A stretch of DNA of 64,000 bases from Chloroflexota bacterium (GTDB lineage Bacteria > Chloroflexota > Ktedonobacteria > Ktedonobacterales > JADMIN01), in NCBI GenBank assembly GCA_021323855.1, contig JAJPKE010000019.1, positions 1 to 64,000 on the forward strand. The letters are read 5' to 3'. Each line of letters starts with the position of its first letter. Positions within the stretch are counted from its first letter, which is position 1. Below the pieces are notes generated by a model that did not search any database, had not been told where the DNA came from, and worked only from the letters and a program-made list of their open reading frames with translations. Shown here one piece after another: positions 1 through 9,546 of this stretch. The position numbers were made by a program, and so were the translations under genes.

Positions 1-1016
<1,016 letters not shown>

Positions 1017-1116
1017 TCAGTTGTAGCGAGTGATGGTATGTTGATTCAGGTGAACGAGAAGATGTGCGGGTGAATCTGCGCCTAGATAGCATGCCGCAGA
1101 TTCGATAACGTGTGCC

Positions 1117-1227
1117 TCACGGCCCCTCTCCTCGCGGGAACAGCCGACGCGCGCTCGGAGAGCGCGAAGCACGTCCTAGACGTGCGGAGGAGGCGGAGGA
1201 GCGCAGCGGAGGGGGTTGGGGGTGAGA
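1117..1227. repeat. Family A composite repeat with nested hairpins, encodes the MetX C-terminus
   Basis: A long composite copy of the GC-rich repeat. It holds CGCGCTC-GGA-GAGCGCG and a second perfect hairpin, GCACGTC-CTA-GACGTGC (1169-1185). An almost identical element in the opposite orientation lies at 13960-14072, where the second stem reads GCAAGCC/GGCTTGC instead. Both arms have changed together. The repeat is translated as the last ~36 residues of MetX. Confidence 0.85.
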
Positions 1228-2502
1228 TTCTTCTGCCAGAAATGGGCGCAAGATACTATCGAGTTGTCCCCATTCTTTGAGGAAAGCGTCATGGCCGAGC
1301 GGCGAGGCGATTTCCGCATACTGCGCGTGCCCACCGGCTGCGCGAACCCCATCGGCCAGCGCGCGCACCTGGGCTGGCGGAAAGAGCCAATCGCTACTCA
1401 CTCCCACCGCCAGGAGCGATGCCCGCACCCGCGCCAGCGCCGCAGCTTCTCTGTCTCCCTGCGCCTCATCCCCTAGGGCTTCAGCCCACTGCCCGTGCGC
1501 CGGCAGTTCAGTGTCGCGACCTCCAACCGGCACTTCAGTGTCGCGACTCCCCTCATATGCCGGCTCTTCAGAGCCACCGTCCGCCCAATCGGCCACGTCG
1601 TAGCGGTCCATTGCGCGGCTGAGAATGAGGTAGGTGTTGGCATCGAAGCGCCGCACCAGCTTTTCGCCCTGATACTGGAGATAGCTCTCCACATCGAAGG
1701 CAGGGCCGAAGCTCGGCTGGCTGGTAGGGCGTGTGGCAGGGCGGCGACCGAAACGCGTATCGAGGTCCGCCGCGCTGGAATAGCTCAGCATCGCCACCAT
1801 CCGCGCGATGGCCAGCCCATCCGCCGGACCCTCGCCCGGCGCATAGTCGCCATGCTGCCAGTGTGGGTCCGCGACGATGGCGCGACGCCCAATCTCATTC
1901 AGCGCAATACCCTGGGCGCCGAGCCGCGCGCCAGCCGCCAGCACGATGGCGCGCTCAACGAAATCGGGATAGGCGACCGCCCATTCGAGGGCCTGCAAGC
2001 CACCAATCGAGCCACCGGCCACAGCCGCCAGCCGCCGCACGCCCAGGTGCGCCAGCAGCGCGCGCTGCGCCCGCACCATATCGCCAATGCTTACCAGCGG
2101 GAAGCGCATACCATAGGGCTGACTATCCAGTGGATGCGGGCTGGTGGGGCCGGTGCTGCCATAACAGCCGCCCAGCACGTTTGAGCAGACGACGAAATAG
2201 CGGTCGGTGTCGAAGACACGCCCCGGCCCGATTAGCGGATTCCACCAGCCGGCGCGTGGATCGCCGGGTGTGTCCAGATCGGCGGCGTGAGCGTCGCCGG
2301 TGAGCGCGTGGCAGATCAGCACGACGTTATCGGCGGTCGCCGCGAGCGTGCCCCAGGTTTCGTAGGCGAGCGTCACCGGCGCCAGCGTCGTGCCGTCGTG
2401 GAGCGGGGCGCGCGCCAGCGTCAGCGAGTCGCGCCGGTGCGGCGTTCGCTCGCTGGCGGGCGCGGATACCGTTACTGCGCTGTTCTCGATTTGTAGCGGC
2501 AT
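1117..2502 (-). CDS. metX: Homoserine O-acetyltransferase
   Basis: Alpha/beta-hydrolase acyltransferase that activates homoserine with acetyl-CoA for methionine synthesis. The nucleophile Ser165 lies in AGGSIGG, and the acid Asp371 (SSDWLFPP) and His404 (LGHDAF) complete the triad. LAYETWG, CHALTGD and GGCYGSTGP are classic family motifs. The ATG at 2502 is chosen over upstream ATGs because AGGAGG precedes it by five bases. Two parts are unusual. Residues ~308-350 form an extra loop encoded by a repeat (1453-1581) that recurs at 5404-5475. Residues ~426-461 (SHPQPPPLRS...) are encoded by the GC-rich repeat 1117-1227, which also supplies the stop. The catalytic core is intact, so activity is expected. 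It is the first gene after a SAM-I riboswitch. Confidence 0.93.
   Translation of the reverse strand: MPLQIENSAVTVSAPASERTPHRRDSLTLARAPLHDGTTLAPVTLAYETWGTLAATADNVVLICHALTGDAHAADLDTPGDPRAGWWNPLIGPGRVFDTDRYFVVCSNVLGGCYGSTGPTSPHPLDSQPYGMRFPLVSIGDMVRAQRALLAHLGVRRLAAVAGGSIGGLQALEWAVAYPDFVERAIVLAAGARLGAQGIALNEIGRRAIVADPHWQHGDYAPGEGPADGLAIARMVAMLSYSSAADLDTRFGRRPATRPTSQPSFGPAFDVESYLQYQGEKLVRRFDANTYLILSRAMDRYDVADWADGGSEEPAYEGSRDTEVPVGGRDTELPAHGQWAEALGDEAQGDREAAALARVRASLLAVGVSSDWLFPPAQVRALADGVRAAGGHAQYAEIASPLGHDAFLKEWGQLDSILRPFLAEESHPQPPPLRSSASSARLGRASRSPSARRLFPRGEGP
1453..1581. repeat. Family C repeat inside metX
   Basis: This contains CGCCGGCAGTTCAGTGTCGCGAC and a second near copy of CACTTCAGTGTCGCGAC within 30 bp. 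The same GTGCGCCGGCAGTTCA core, preceded by a CTTCAG(T/C)C block, recurs in opposite orientation at 5404-5475 outside any gene. Here it is in frame and adds ~43 residues to MetX. Confidence 0.75.
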
Positions 2503-2608
2503 GGGTGCCTCCTGACGCAGATCTGCTTTCATGCTGGCCGTTTGCTTTTGGCGGCAAAAAAAGTCCGCTCTCATGGGGCAAGGGGAATTTATGTGTCAGC
2601 GGGCAATC

Positions 2609-2641
2609 AAAACGCCCTCTCCAAACGAGCAGGAGAGGGCG
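2609..2641 (-). terminator. Intrinsic terminator of the SAM-riboswitch leader
   Basis: On the minus strand CGCCCTCTCC and GGAGAGGGCG form a perfect 10-bp stem around a nine-base loop, followed by TTTTGATTG. It lies between the SAM aptamer and the metX ribosome site, where the expression platform is expected. Confidence 0.85.
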
Positions 2642-2679
2642 GAAAGCGATGGCGATAAGCATGCCATACTCGTGCCGTC

Positions 2680-2794
2680 CTCTCATCTCGCGGAAAAACT
2701 GGTTTCCGCCGGAGTTTGCACCCTGCCTGCGGCAATGCAGGTGGGTTGCCAGGCGTCTTCGGGCCGTTATCCCTCAGCCACTCTTGATGAGAGT
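2680..2794 (-). promoter_or_regulatory. SAM-I (S-box) riboswitch
   Basis: The minus strand reads CTCATCAAGAGTGGCTGAGG, GGCCCGAAGACGCCTGGCAA and later GGTGCAAACTCCGGCGGAA. These match the conserved S-box core (ATCAAGAG, GAGGGA, GGCCC, GGCAACC, GGTGC-AA-TCC). The P1 arms GATGAGAG (2680-2687 as complement) and CTCTCATC (2786-2793 as complement) pair perfectly. A terminator follows at 2609-2641. This predicts that high SAM shuts off metX-metY transcription. Confidence 0.93.
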
Positions 2795-2822
2795 GAACGC
2801 GCATATGCAATTGTTGCTGAGG

Positions 2823-2852
2823 ATGATACCGTAGGCTGGTGAAGCCTGTCAA
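2823..2852 (-). promoter_or_regulatory. Sigma-70-type promoter of the metX leader
   Basis: On the minus strand TTGACA (2847-2852) is followed after 18 bp by TATCAT (2823-2828). Transcription would start about 20 bp before the riboswitch P1 stem. Confidence 0.75.
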
Positions 2853-3693
2853 GGGTGGTCACTACGCACAATTGCGTAATAATGTGCAGTAGTTTAGTGA
2901 AGTAGTGCAGATTAGGAGTTCGCGGCTTTGACGTGAAAAATTGCCTCTTGCCAAAACGACGAGTTTTGGGTACACTGTTTCCAAGTCGTCCTTCCAGCGT
3001 CGGGAGACGTTTTTATGACAGCCGCAGATCCTTCATTATCACGACCAGATCCGGTGGGCTATCTTCGTCGTTACCAGCCCTTCAAGGGCTTCCACCTTGC
3101 CACTTGCTACCCCTGACCTCGCAACGTGGTGTCATGCGTGACCGATCCTTCGATTGGTAAGCGACCTCTGCTGCGCGCGGGCCGCTTGCTGGCTTCGTCG
3201 TTCAGGCCATGCTGACACGTCCCCTGGCTTGTGGCACTTATGCTGCCGTGCTGCCTATGCTGCGCCTGGTGTTCGCCGGTATCGCTGGTATTACCTTATT
3301 ACCCCGGCAACTTCCTGGTACCCAAAGGCACGCATCGCCTCCTTCGTTGTTTGTCGTTTGTCGTTCATGTTTCATGTTGTCTTTCACGTTGTCGAGGTCA
3401 AACTTCCCAACGATGTGTTCCGCCAGTGTGTATCCGGCATGCGGGACGGGTCGCGGGGGCGGTGGAGCGGGCATGTAGGTTCGCTTTGCGTTTCGCAGAC
3501 ACGCAGTGATTATGGTCTTTGCAGGCGCATCTTATAAAAGATGGCACCTGTTCTCACATGTTATGTCGTGTCTGGTCTGCGCCTATTCTGAGTACATTCT
3601 GAACGCGCAGCGCGAAACAAACCGCCTGGCGATGAGCAATGCGTTTCATCGCCGCACATCAGTTGGTTCGTCTCTCCCGCGAGTAGAGGTGTT
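2853..3693. other. Long non-coding stretch upstream of patA
   Basis: No recognisable gene was found in 840 bases. Overlapping reading frames exist but lack family motifs or consistent codon use. The best small candidate is a 33-codon frame on the plus strand at 3015-3116, with GGGAGA seven bases before its ATG; it has no known relatives that I recognise. Short direct repeats (GTTTGTC, TTCATGTT) occur around 3340-3385. It may be a long leader of patA, a decayed gene or a small RNA locus. Confidence 0.35.
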
Positions 3694-5253
3694 ATGAGTA
3701 CCAAGCAGGACCCTAGCTTACACAACGCGCTCGCTACGTCTCGCAAGTATCTGGATGTCATCAAGTCGCCGTCGCTTACACGCCAGCAGGCGGAAGAACT
3801 CGTATCGCTGACTGTACGCAACTTTGCCGATCATTACAATCCTGGATTCCTCGAATATCGTAAATCCGTCACCGAAGGCGGTGATTTCGCCGCCGTTGAA
3901 TGGAGCGGGCGCGGCGCCACGTTCACTGATGCGCTGGGCCGCACGTATCTGGACTGTCTCGGCGGCTACGGGCTGCTGAGCCTGGGCTGGGGCCACCAGA
4001 AAGTTATCGAAGCCGTCAAAGCGCAACTCGACCGCGCGCCCATGCCGACGCAAGAATTGCTCGATCCGCCACGCGGCATGCTGGCCGACCTGCTGGCTGA
4101 GATCACACCTGGAGACATCAAATACGCTTTCTTCGTTTCCAGCGGCACCGAGGCCGTCGAGGGCGCGATCAAGTTTGCCAAAGCCGCCACCGGCAAGAGC
4201 GGATTTATTGCGGCGGTGCGCGGCTTCCACGGCAAGACCGCTGGCAGCCTGAGCCTGATGGGCAAGGCGAAGTTCCGCCAGCCCGCGCTGCCGCTGCTGC
4301 CGAACGTCTATCACGTGCCCTTTGGCGACGCCGACGCCGTTGAGCAACAACTGCGCATTGCCCGCGAAGTGGGCAATGACATCGCCGCCGTCATCATGGA
4401 GCCGGTGCAGGGCGAGGCGGGCGCTATCGTGCCGCCTGATGACTTCTGGCCGCGCCTGCGCCAGCTCTGCGATGAATATGGCGTGCTGCTGATTGCCGAC
4501 GAAGTGCAGACGGGCCTGGGCCGCACCGGCGCGCTCTGGGGCGTGAACCACTGGAACGTCGTGCCGGACATCATCACCTCTGCGAAGGCGCTGGGCGGCG
4601 GCGTCATGCCGATTGGCGCATTCATGGCCTCCGAAAAGGTCTGGGGCAAGTTCATCGAAGACCCCTTCTTCCACACGACGACCACCGGCGGCAACCCGCT
4701 GGCCTGCGCCGCCGCGATTGCCACCATCAATGTCGTCCTCGAAGAGGACCTGCCACGCCAGGCCGCCGAGAAGGGCGCATATATGATGGAGCGCCTGCTG
4801 CCGATGGCCGAACGCTACGATTCGATTTATGAGCGCATCACTGGCAAGGGTCTGCTGATTGGCCAGCACTTCCATGACGCTGAGGTTGGCTATCAAGTGT
4901 CTGCCGGTCTGTTCCGGCGCGGTGTGTTGATCTCCGGCACGCTCACCAGCGCCAAGACGGTGCGTATCGAGCCGCCGCTGGTGATCGAGTACGATGAGAT
5001 TGACGAGATTCTCAACCGGCTGGAAGATACGCTCAAGGCGATGTCCAGCGCGCCCGTCACTGGCGATATCGTCAGTGTGAGCATGGTTGAGCCGGTGCTG
5101 CCAGCGGCGACGCATACGGCGCATGTCAAAACCGCTGCGGCGGAGGTCACAACCAGCGCGCTGACGGTGGCCGTGGAGCCACGCCCCAAGCGCGTGCGCT
5201 CGACCCGCGCCAAGACTGCCGTAGCGAAAGCCGCGAAGGTCGGCAGCATCTAA
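3694..5253 (+). CDS. patA: Putrescine aminotransferase
   Basis: Class III PLP aminotransferase; expected reaction putrescine + 2-oxoglutarate to 4-aminobutanal + glutamate, in the cytoplasm. It follows the E. coli PatA pattern closely: HYNPGFLEYRKSVTEGGDF, DCLGGYG, QELLDPPRGMLA, FFVSSGTEAVEGA-KFAKA, FHGKT, MEPVQGE, ADEVQTGLGRTG (PLP Asp269), SAKALGGGVMPIGA (Schiff-base Lys298), HTTTTGGNPLACAAA and RIEPPL. The catalytic domain ends near residue 465. A further ~55 residues, Ala/Thr/Lys/Arg-rich, form a tail absent from E. coli PatA. The oxidoreductase and aldehyde dehydrogenase downstream fit a putrescine-to-GABA route. An ornithine or other diamine substrate cannot be excluded. Confidence 0.9.
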   Translation: MSTKQDPSLHNALATSRKYLDVIKSPSLTRQQAEELVSLTVRNFADHYNPGFLEYRKSVTEGGDFAAVEWSGRGATFTDALGRTYLDCLGGYGLLSLGWGHQKVIEAVKAQLDRAPMPTQELLDPPRGMLADLLAEITPGDIKYAFFVSSGTEAVEGAIKFAKAATGKSGFIAAVRGFHGKTAGSLSLMGKAKFRQPALPLLPNVYHVPFGDADAVEQQLRIAREVGNDIAAVIMEPVQGEAGAIVPPDDFWPRLRQLCDEYGVLLIADEVQTGLGRTGALWGVNHWNVVPDIITSAKALGGGVMPIGAFMASEKVWGKFIEDPFFHTTTTGGNPLACAAAIATINVVLEEDLPRQAAEKGAYMMERLLPMAERYDSIYERITGKGLLIGQHFHDAEVGYQVSAGLFRRGVLISGTLTSAKTVRIEPPLVIEYDEIDEILNRLEDTLKAMSSAPVTGDIVSVSMVEPVLPAATHTAHVKTAAAEVTTSALTVAVEPRPKRVRSTRAKTAVAKAAKVGSI

Positions 5254-5254
5254 T

Positions 5255-5293
5255 CCTCACCCCGTGACCCCCTCTCCTTGCGAGGAGAGGGGG
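5255..5293. repeat. Family A GC-rich palindromic repeat
   Basis: CCTCACCCC...CCCCTCTCC-TTGC-GAGGAGAGGGGG starts right after the patA stop. It could act as a transcript-end hairpin. With the next two entries it accounts for most of the 320-base gap before the next gene. Confidence 0.75.
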
Positions 5294-5403
5294 AAACCAG
5301 CACGGCTTGCCGTTCTGGTGGCTCTCAAAGTGAGCGGGCGGGCGGAACAATAAAACATTCGCAGAGGCCGTAGGCCGGTATCGCGCCTGCGGCCTTCGCA
5401 TAT

Positions 5404-5475
5404 CAAGTCGCGGCAGTGAGAAGTGATTGAGCAATCGCGGCAGTGAACTGCCGGCGCACGAACAACAGACTGAAG
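5404..5475. repeat. Family C repeat, intergenic copy
   Basis: CGCGGCAGTGAACTGCCGGCGCAC here is the reverse complement of the core found inside metX (1453-1581). A GACTGAAGTCC block follows on the same side, as in metX. A second CGCGGCAGTGA sits just upstream. Confidence 0.7.
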
Positions 5476-5533
5476 TCCAGGACGCAGGGCGTGCAAAGCA
5501 GCTTTTTCTGGCTTTAGCCTACTCGTGGCGTGC

Positions 5534-5553
5534 CTCGGCTGTTCACAGCCGAG
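5534..5553. other. Perfect inverted repeat before the oxidoreductase gene
   Basis: CTCGGCTGT-TC-ACAGCCGAG, a nine-base stem with a two-base loop, ends 20 bases before the GTG start at 5574 and abuts the ribosome-binding region. It could be an operator or a translational hairpin. Confidence 0.55.
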
Positions 5554-5573
5554 AATGAGGAAAGGGTTGTACT

Positions 5574-6773
5574 GTGCATCTGGTAGTCTTGGGTGGTGGT
5601 GGCGCGATGGGACGTATCACCGTGCGCGCGCTGGCGGAAGATGAACGGGTCGCGCGGGTGACTATCGTTGATCTGCATGCTTCTGTTGCCGAGCGCACGG
5701 TTGCCTGGCTGCAACAGGGACGCGAAAAGACGCGCGCCGCTGGCTGTGACGTGCGCGATGAGCGGGCGCTGGCGAAGCTGCTGGGCGGCGCAGACGCCGT
5801 TCTCAATGCCACCGATTATCCTTTCAATCTCGATGTGATGCGCGCCGCGCTGGTTGCGCGCGTCTCCTATGCCGACCTGGGTGGCCTCTTCCATATGACG
5901 AAGCGCCAGTATGAACTGGACGCGGCATATCGTGAGGCTGGCATTTGCGGCGTGCTGGGCATCGGCAGCACACCCGGCATCACCAATCTGCTGGCGCGCA
6001 TCGCCGCCGATCAGCTCGACCGTGTGGAACGGCTGGATGTGCGTATCGGCTCCGGCGATTTCCGCCCGACCAATGCGCCGTTTGTGCCACCGTACTCGAT
6101 TCGCACGATCTTCGATGAGTGTACGCTGGAGCCAATGGTCTATCGCAATGGCCGCTGGAGCGCCGTTGCGCCGATGAGCGGCCAGGAAGAGATAGACTTT
6201 CCCGCGCCGATTGGCCGCGCGACCGCCATGCACACGCTGCACTCGGAGGTTGCGCTCTTCCCAGTCTCCTTCCGCGAGAAGGGGCTGAAGCATGCCTCGT
6301 TCAAGATCGCTTTCCCGCAGGAGTTCCTAAACCAGCTCAAACTGCTGGTGGGGCTTGGGCTGGCAAAGACGGAGCCGGTAGAGGCGCGCGGACCCGAAAA
6401 GGGCAGCTTCGTGCGCGTCGCCCCGCGTGAATTGTTCGTCAGTCTGCTCAGCGAACGCGAGCTATCCGGCGGCGCGGCCAGTGAACCTGATGACTGCGAT
6501 GTGCTGCGGATCGTCGCCCAGGGCACACGCGACGGCCAGCCGGTGACGCTGGTGGAAGATATGGTGGTGCGCCCGTATAAGCCCTGGAAGGTGGGCGCGG
6601 GCGACCTCGATACTGGCGTTCCGCTGGCTATCGCGGGTATCCTGTTGGCACAGGGCGGCCAGCGCACCAGCGGCGTGCATGGCGCGGAGATGATCTTCGA
6701 CCCGCATGCGTTCCTGCGGGAACTGGCGCGCTATGGTATGCGGGCCAGCGAAACGACGACGCGGGCGCTGTAG
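5574..6773 (+). CDS. Saccharopine dehydrogenase-like NAD(P)-binding oxidoreductase
   Basis: Rossmann-fold enzyme of the saccharopine/carboxynorspermidine dehydrogenase superfamily. The first residues HLVVLGGGGAMG are the dinucleotide-binding loop. DLHAS ends strand 2, and NATDYPFNLDVMRAAL, YADLGGLF and GIGSTPGITNLLA are family signatures. The GTG at 5574 is preceded by GAGGAAAGG. At 399 residues it is close to the family's usual length. It sits between the aminotransferase and the aldehyde dehydrogenase in one orientation, so it probably acts on a product or substrate of the same diamine/amino acid pathway, perhaps an imine or alpha-amino dicarboxylate conjugate. The exact substrate cannot be read from the sequence. 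Confidence 0.8.
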   Translation: MHLVVLGGGGAMGRITVRALAEDERVARVTIVDLHASVAERTVAWLQQGREKTRAAGCDVRDERALAKLLGGADAVLNATDYPFNLDVMRAALVARVSYADLGGLFHMTKRQYELDAAYREAGICGVLGIGSTPGITNLLARIAADQLDRVERLDVRIGSGDFRPTNAPFVPPYSIRTIFDECTLEPMVYRNGRWSAVAPMSGQEEIDFPAPIGRATAMHTLHSEVALFPVSFREKGLKHASFKIAFPQEFLNQLKLLVGLGLAKTEPVEARGPEKGSFVRVAPRELFVSLLSERELSGGAASEPDDCDVLRIVAQGTRDGQPVTLVEDMVVRPYKPWKVGAGDLDTGVPLAIAGILLAQGGQRTSGVHGAEMIFDPHAFLRELARYGMRASETTTRAL

Positions 6774-6813
6774 CCCCCACCCCCAGCCCCTCCCCCGTGC
6801 GCGGGGGAGGGGA
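6774..6813. repeat. Family A GC-rich palindromic repeat
   Basis: CCCCCACCCCC...CCTCCCCCGTGCGCGGGGGAGGGG directly follows the stop at 6773 and ends just before the GAGGAG ribosome site of the next gene. Confidence 0.75.
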
Positions 6814-6830
6814 GCCAGAGGAGCCATGAT

Positions 6831-8300
6831 ATGCGTACACAGATGTGGATCAATGGCCAGTTTACCGCTGGCACATCGGGCCGGAGCATCGAGGTGGTAA
6901 ATCCGGCCACGGAAGAGGTGATCGAGCGCGTGCCCGCCGGCAACGCCGCCGATGTCAGCGCCGCCGTGGATGCCGCCAGCGCCGCATTCCCTGCGTGGCG
7001 GCGTATGCCCGCTGGCGAGCGGACCGACCTGCTGCATGAGGTGGCGCGCAAGCTGACCGAACGCACCGAATCGCTGGCTGAATTGCTGACGCGCGAGGGC
7101 GGCAAGCCGTTGGTGGAGAACCGCGACGAAATGGGCTGGTCTGCCGCCTGTTTCCGCTACTACGCCGAGATCAGCCGCAACATGCGCGGGCGCGTCATTC
7201 CGTCGGTTGAGGCGTCGCAACTGAGCATGGTGTTGAAAGAGCCATATGGAGTGGTCGGCGCGATTGTGCCCTGGAACTATCCGATTCTGCTGATGGCCTG
7301 GAAGGTCGCTCCGGCGCTGGCGGCGGGCAACACCGTCGTCATCAAGCCATCGGAGATGACACCGCTTTCGACACTAGCGTTTGCCGATATCTTCGATCAT
7401 CTGCCGCCGGGCGTCGTCAACATCGTGACGGGCTACGGACGCGAGGCGGGCGAACCACTGGTTCTCGACCCGCGTGTGCGGGTGATCGCCTTCACCGGCA
7501 GCCTGGAAACTGGCAAGCATATCGCGCGGCTGGCGGCGGAGCAGATCAAGAAGCTGCATTTGGAACTGGGCGGCAAAGACGCCTTCATCGTCGCGGAGGA
7601 CGCCGATCTGGATATCGCGGTGCCCGGCGTTGCCTGGGCTGCGCTGCTCAACGCCGGGCAGGTCTGCACCTCGACGGAACGGGTGTATGTGCATGAAAGC
7701 CTCGCGCAGCCGTTCATCGAGCGCATCGCTGCCTATGCGCGCGGTCTGCGCCTGGGCAACGGGTTGGACGCTGACACCGATATCGGTCCAATGGTCGGCG
7801 ATACCTACCGGGCGAAGGTGGAGGCGCATGTCGAGGATGCGCGGGCGCGTGGCGCCGAGATCATTGCGGGCGGGCGGCGACCACCAACGCACGAGCGCGG
7901 CTATTTCTATGAGCCGACGGTGCTGATCGGGGTGGACCACTCTATGCGCATCATGCGAGAGGAAACCTTTGGCCCAACCATTCCCATCATGACGTATCAT
8001 ACGTTTGATGAGGCGATCCAATTGGCGAACGACAGCCCGTTCGGCCTCGGTGCGAATCTCTATTCTCACGACGCGAAACGCATCAAGCAATTCTATGAGG
8101 AGATTCAGGCGGGGACGATCTGGGTCAACGATCCGCTCACCGACAACGACGCCGGACCCTTCGGCGGCATGAAGATGAGCGGCATGGGGCGCGAGCTTGG
8201 CGAAGAGGGGCTTGACGAGTTCCGCGAGACCAAGCACGTTCACTGGGATTTCGAGGGCCAGACGAAACCCTGGTGGTATCCCTATAACCGGCACGGCTAA
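6831..8300 (+). CDS. NAD(P)-dependent aldehyde dehydrogenase (aminoaldehyde/betaine aldehyde type)
   Basis: Oxidises an aldehyde to the acid in the cytoplasm. Next to patA the likely substrate is 4-aminobutanal, giving GABA. The full ALDH pattern is present at 489 residues: PWNYP (Asn149), KPSEMTP, FTGSLETGK, the general base Glu245 in LELGGK and the nucleophile Cys279 in GQVCTS. EETFGPTIPI, NDSPFGLGANL and PFGGMKMSGMGRELG follow. The ATG at 6831 has GAGGAG eight bases upstream. The N-terminus MWINGQF resembles betaine/aminobutyraldehyde dehydrogenases. Succinate-semialdehyde dehydrogenase is a less likely reading. Confidence 0.9.
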   Translation: MRTQMWINGQFTAGTSGRSIEVVNPATEEVIERVPAGNAADVSAAVDAASAAFPAWRRMPAGERTDLLHEVARKLTERTESLAELLTREGGKPLVENRDEMGWSAACFRYYAEISRNMRGRVIPSVEASQLSMVLKEPYGVVGAIVPWNYPILLMAWKVAPALAAGNTVVIKPSEMTPLSTLAFADIFDHLPPGVVNIVTGYGREAGEPLVLDPRVRVIAFTGSLETGKHIARLAAEQIKKLHLELGGKDAFIVAEDADLDIAVPGVAWAALLNAGQVCTSTERVYVHESLAQPFIERIAAYARGLRLGNGLDADTDIGPMVGDTYRAKVEAHVEDARARGAEIIAGGRRPPTHERGYFYEPTVLIGVDHSMRIMREETFGPTIPIMTYHTFDEAIQLANDSPFGLGANLYSHDAKRIKQFYEEIQAGTIWVNDPLTDNDAGPFGGMKMSGMGRELGEEGLDEFRETKHVHWDFEGQTKPWWYPYNRHG

Positions 8301-8408
8301 GCAAATGTGTACACGGTGTCCAACGTGAGGGTATTCACAGCAATCCTGCCCATGTATATACTGAGCGCACTATAACCCTGAGATACTGTCCATCTTTTGG
8401 ACGTAGTA

Positions 8409-8423
8409 TCTGATAATATCAGA
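8409..8423. promoter_or_regulatory. Operator-like palindrome upstream of the ABC importer
   Basis: TCTGATA-A-TATCAGA is a perfect 15-bp palindrome, 128 bp before the ATPase start. Just before it, GATACT-GTCC and GGAC-GT-AGTATC (8379-8410) form a second, slightly bulged inverted repeat. TAATAT inside the palindrome could also serve as a -10 box. Confidence 0.55.
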
Positions 8424-8551
8424 TTGCGTCCAGAGAGATGCGGGCGGGTCGAGTGCGCTCGTTCTCACTGTGGAGGCGAGTGTAGACGTATGGGGCGGTG
8501 ACAGCGCCATCCAGTTCGTCCATTCTTGCGGGTGGCATGAGGAGTTGTTGC

Positions 8552-9367
<816 letters not shown>

Positions 9368-9546
9368 ACCAGCGGTTGAGGTTATCGCTGGTTGTTGTCG
9401 GTCATCTTCTCGTATTGTCTTTTGGTAGGCGCCGGTCTCGTTGTTCTTATTAGCCCATCGCGGCTGCTTCTCCATTGTTCCACGCTGGGATGTCCAGGCG
9501 TGAGACCATCGGCCTTCCTGGGAAGGCAGAGAAAGGGCAAGTCAAG

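Noticed and set aside
3154..3537. Plus-strand open frame of 127 codons upstream of patA
   Set aside because: Atypical codons, Cys/Trp-rich product, overlapping alternatives in other frames and no ribosome site.
3718..5124. Long open frame antisense to patA (468 codons)
   Set aside because: It is a GC-rich shadow frame. The plus-strand frame has full aminotransferase motifs, while the antisense product has none.
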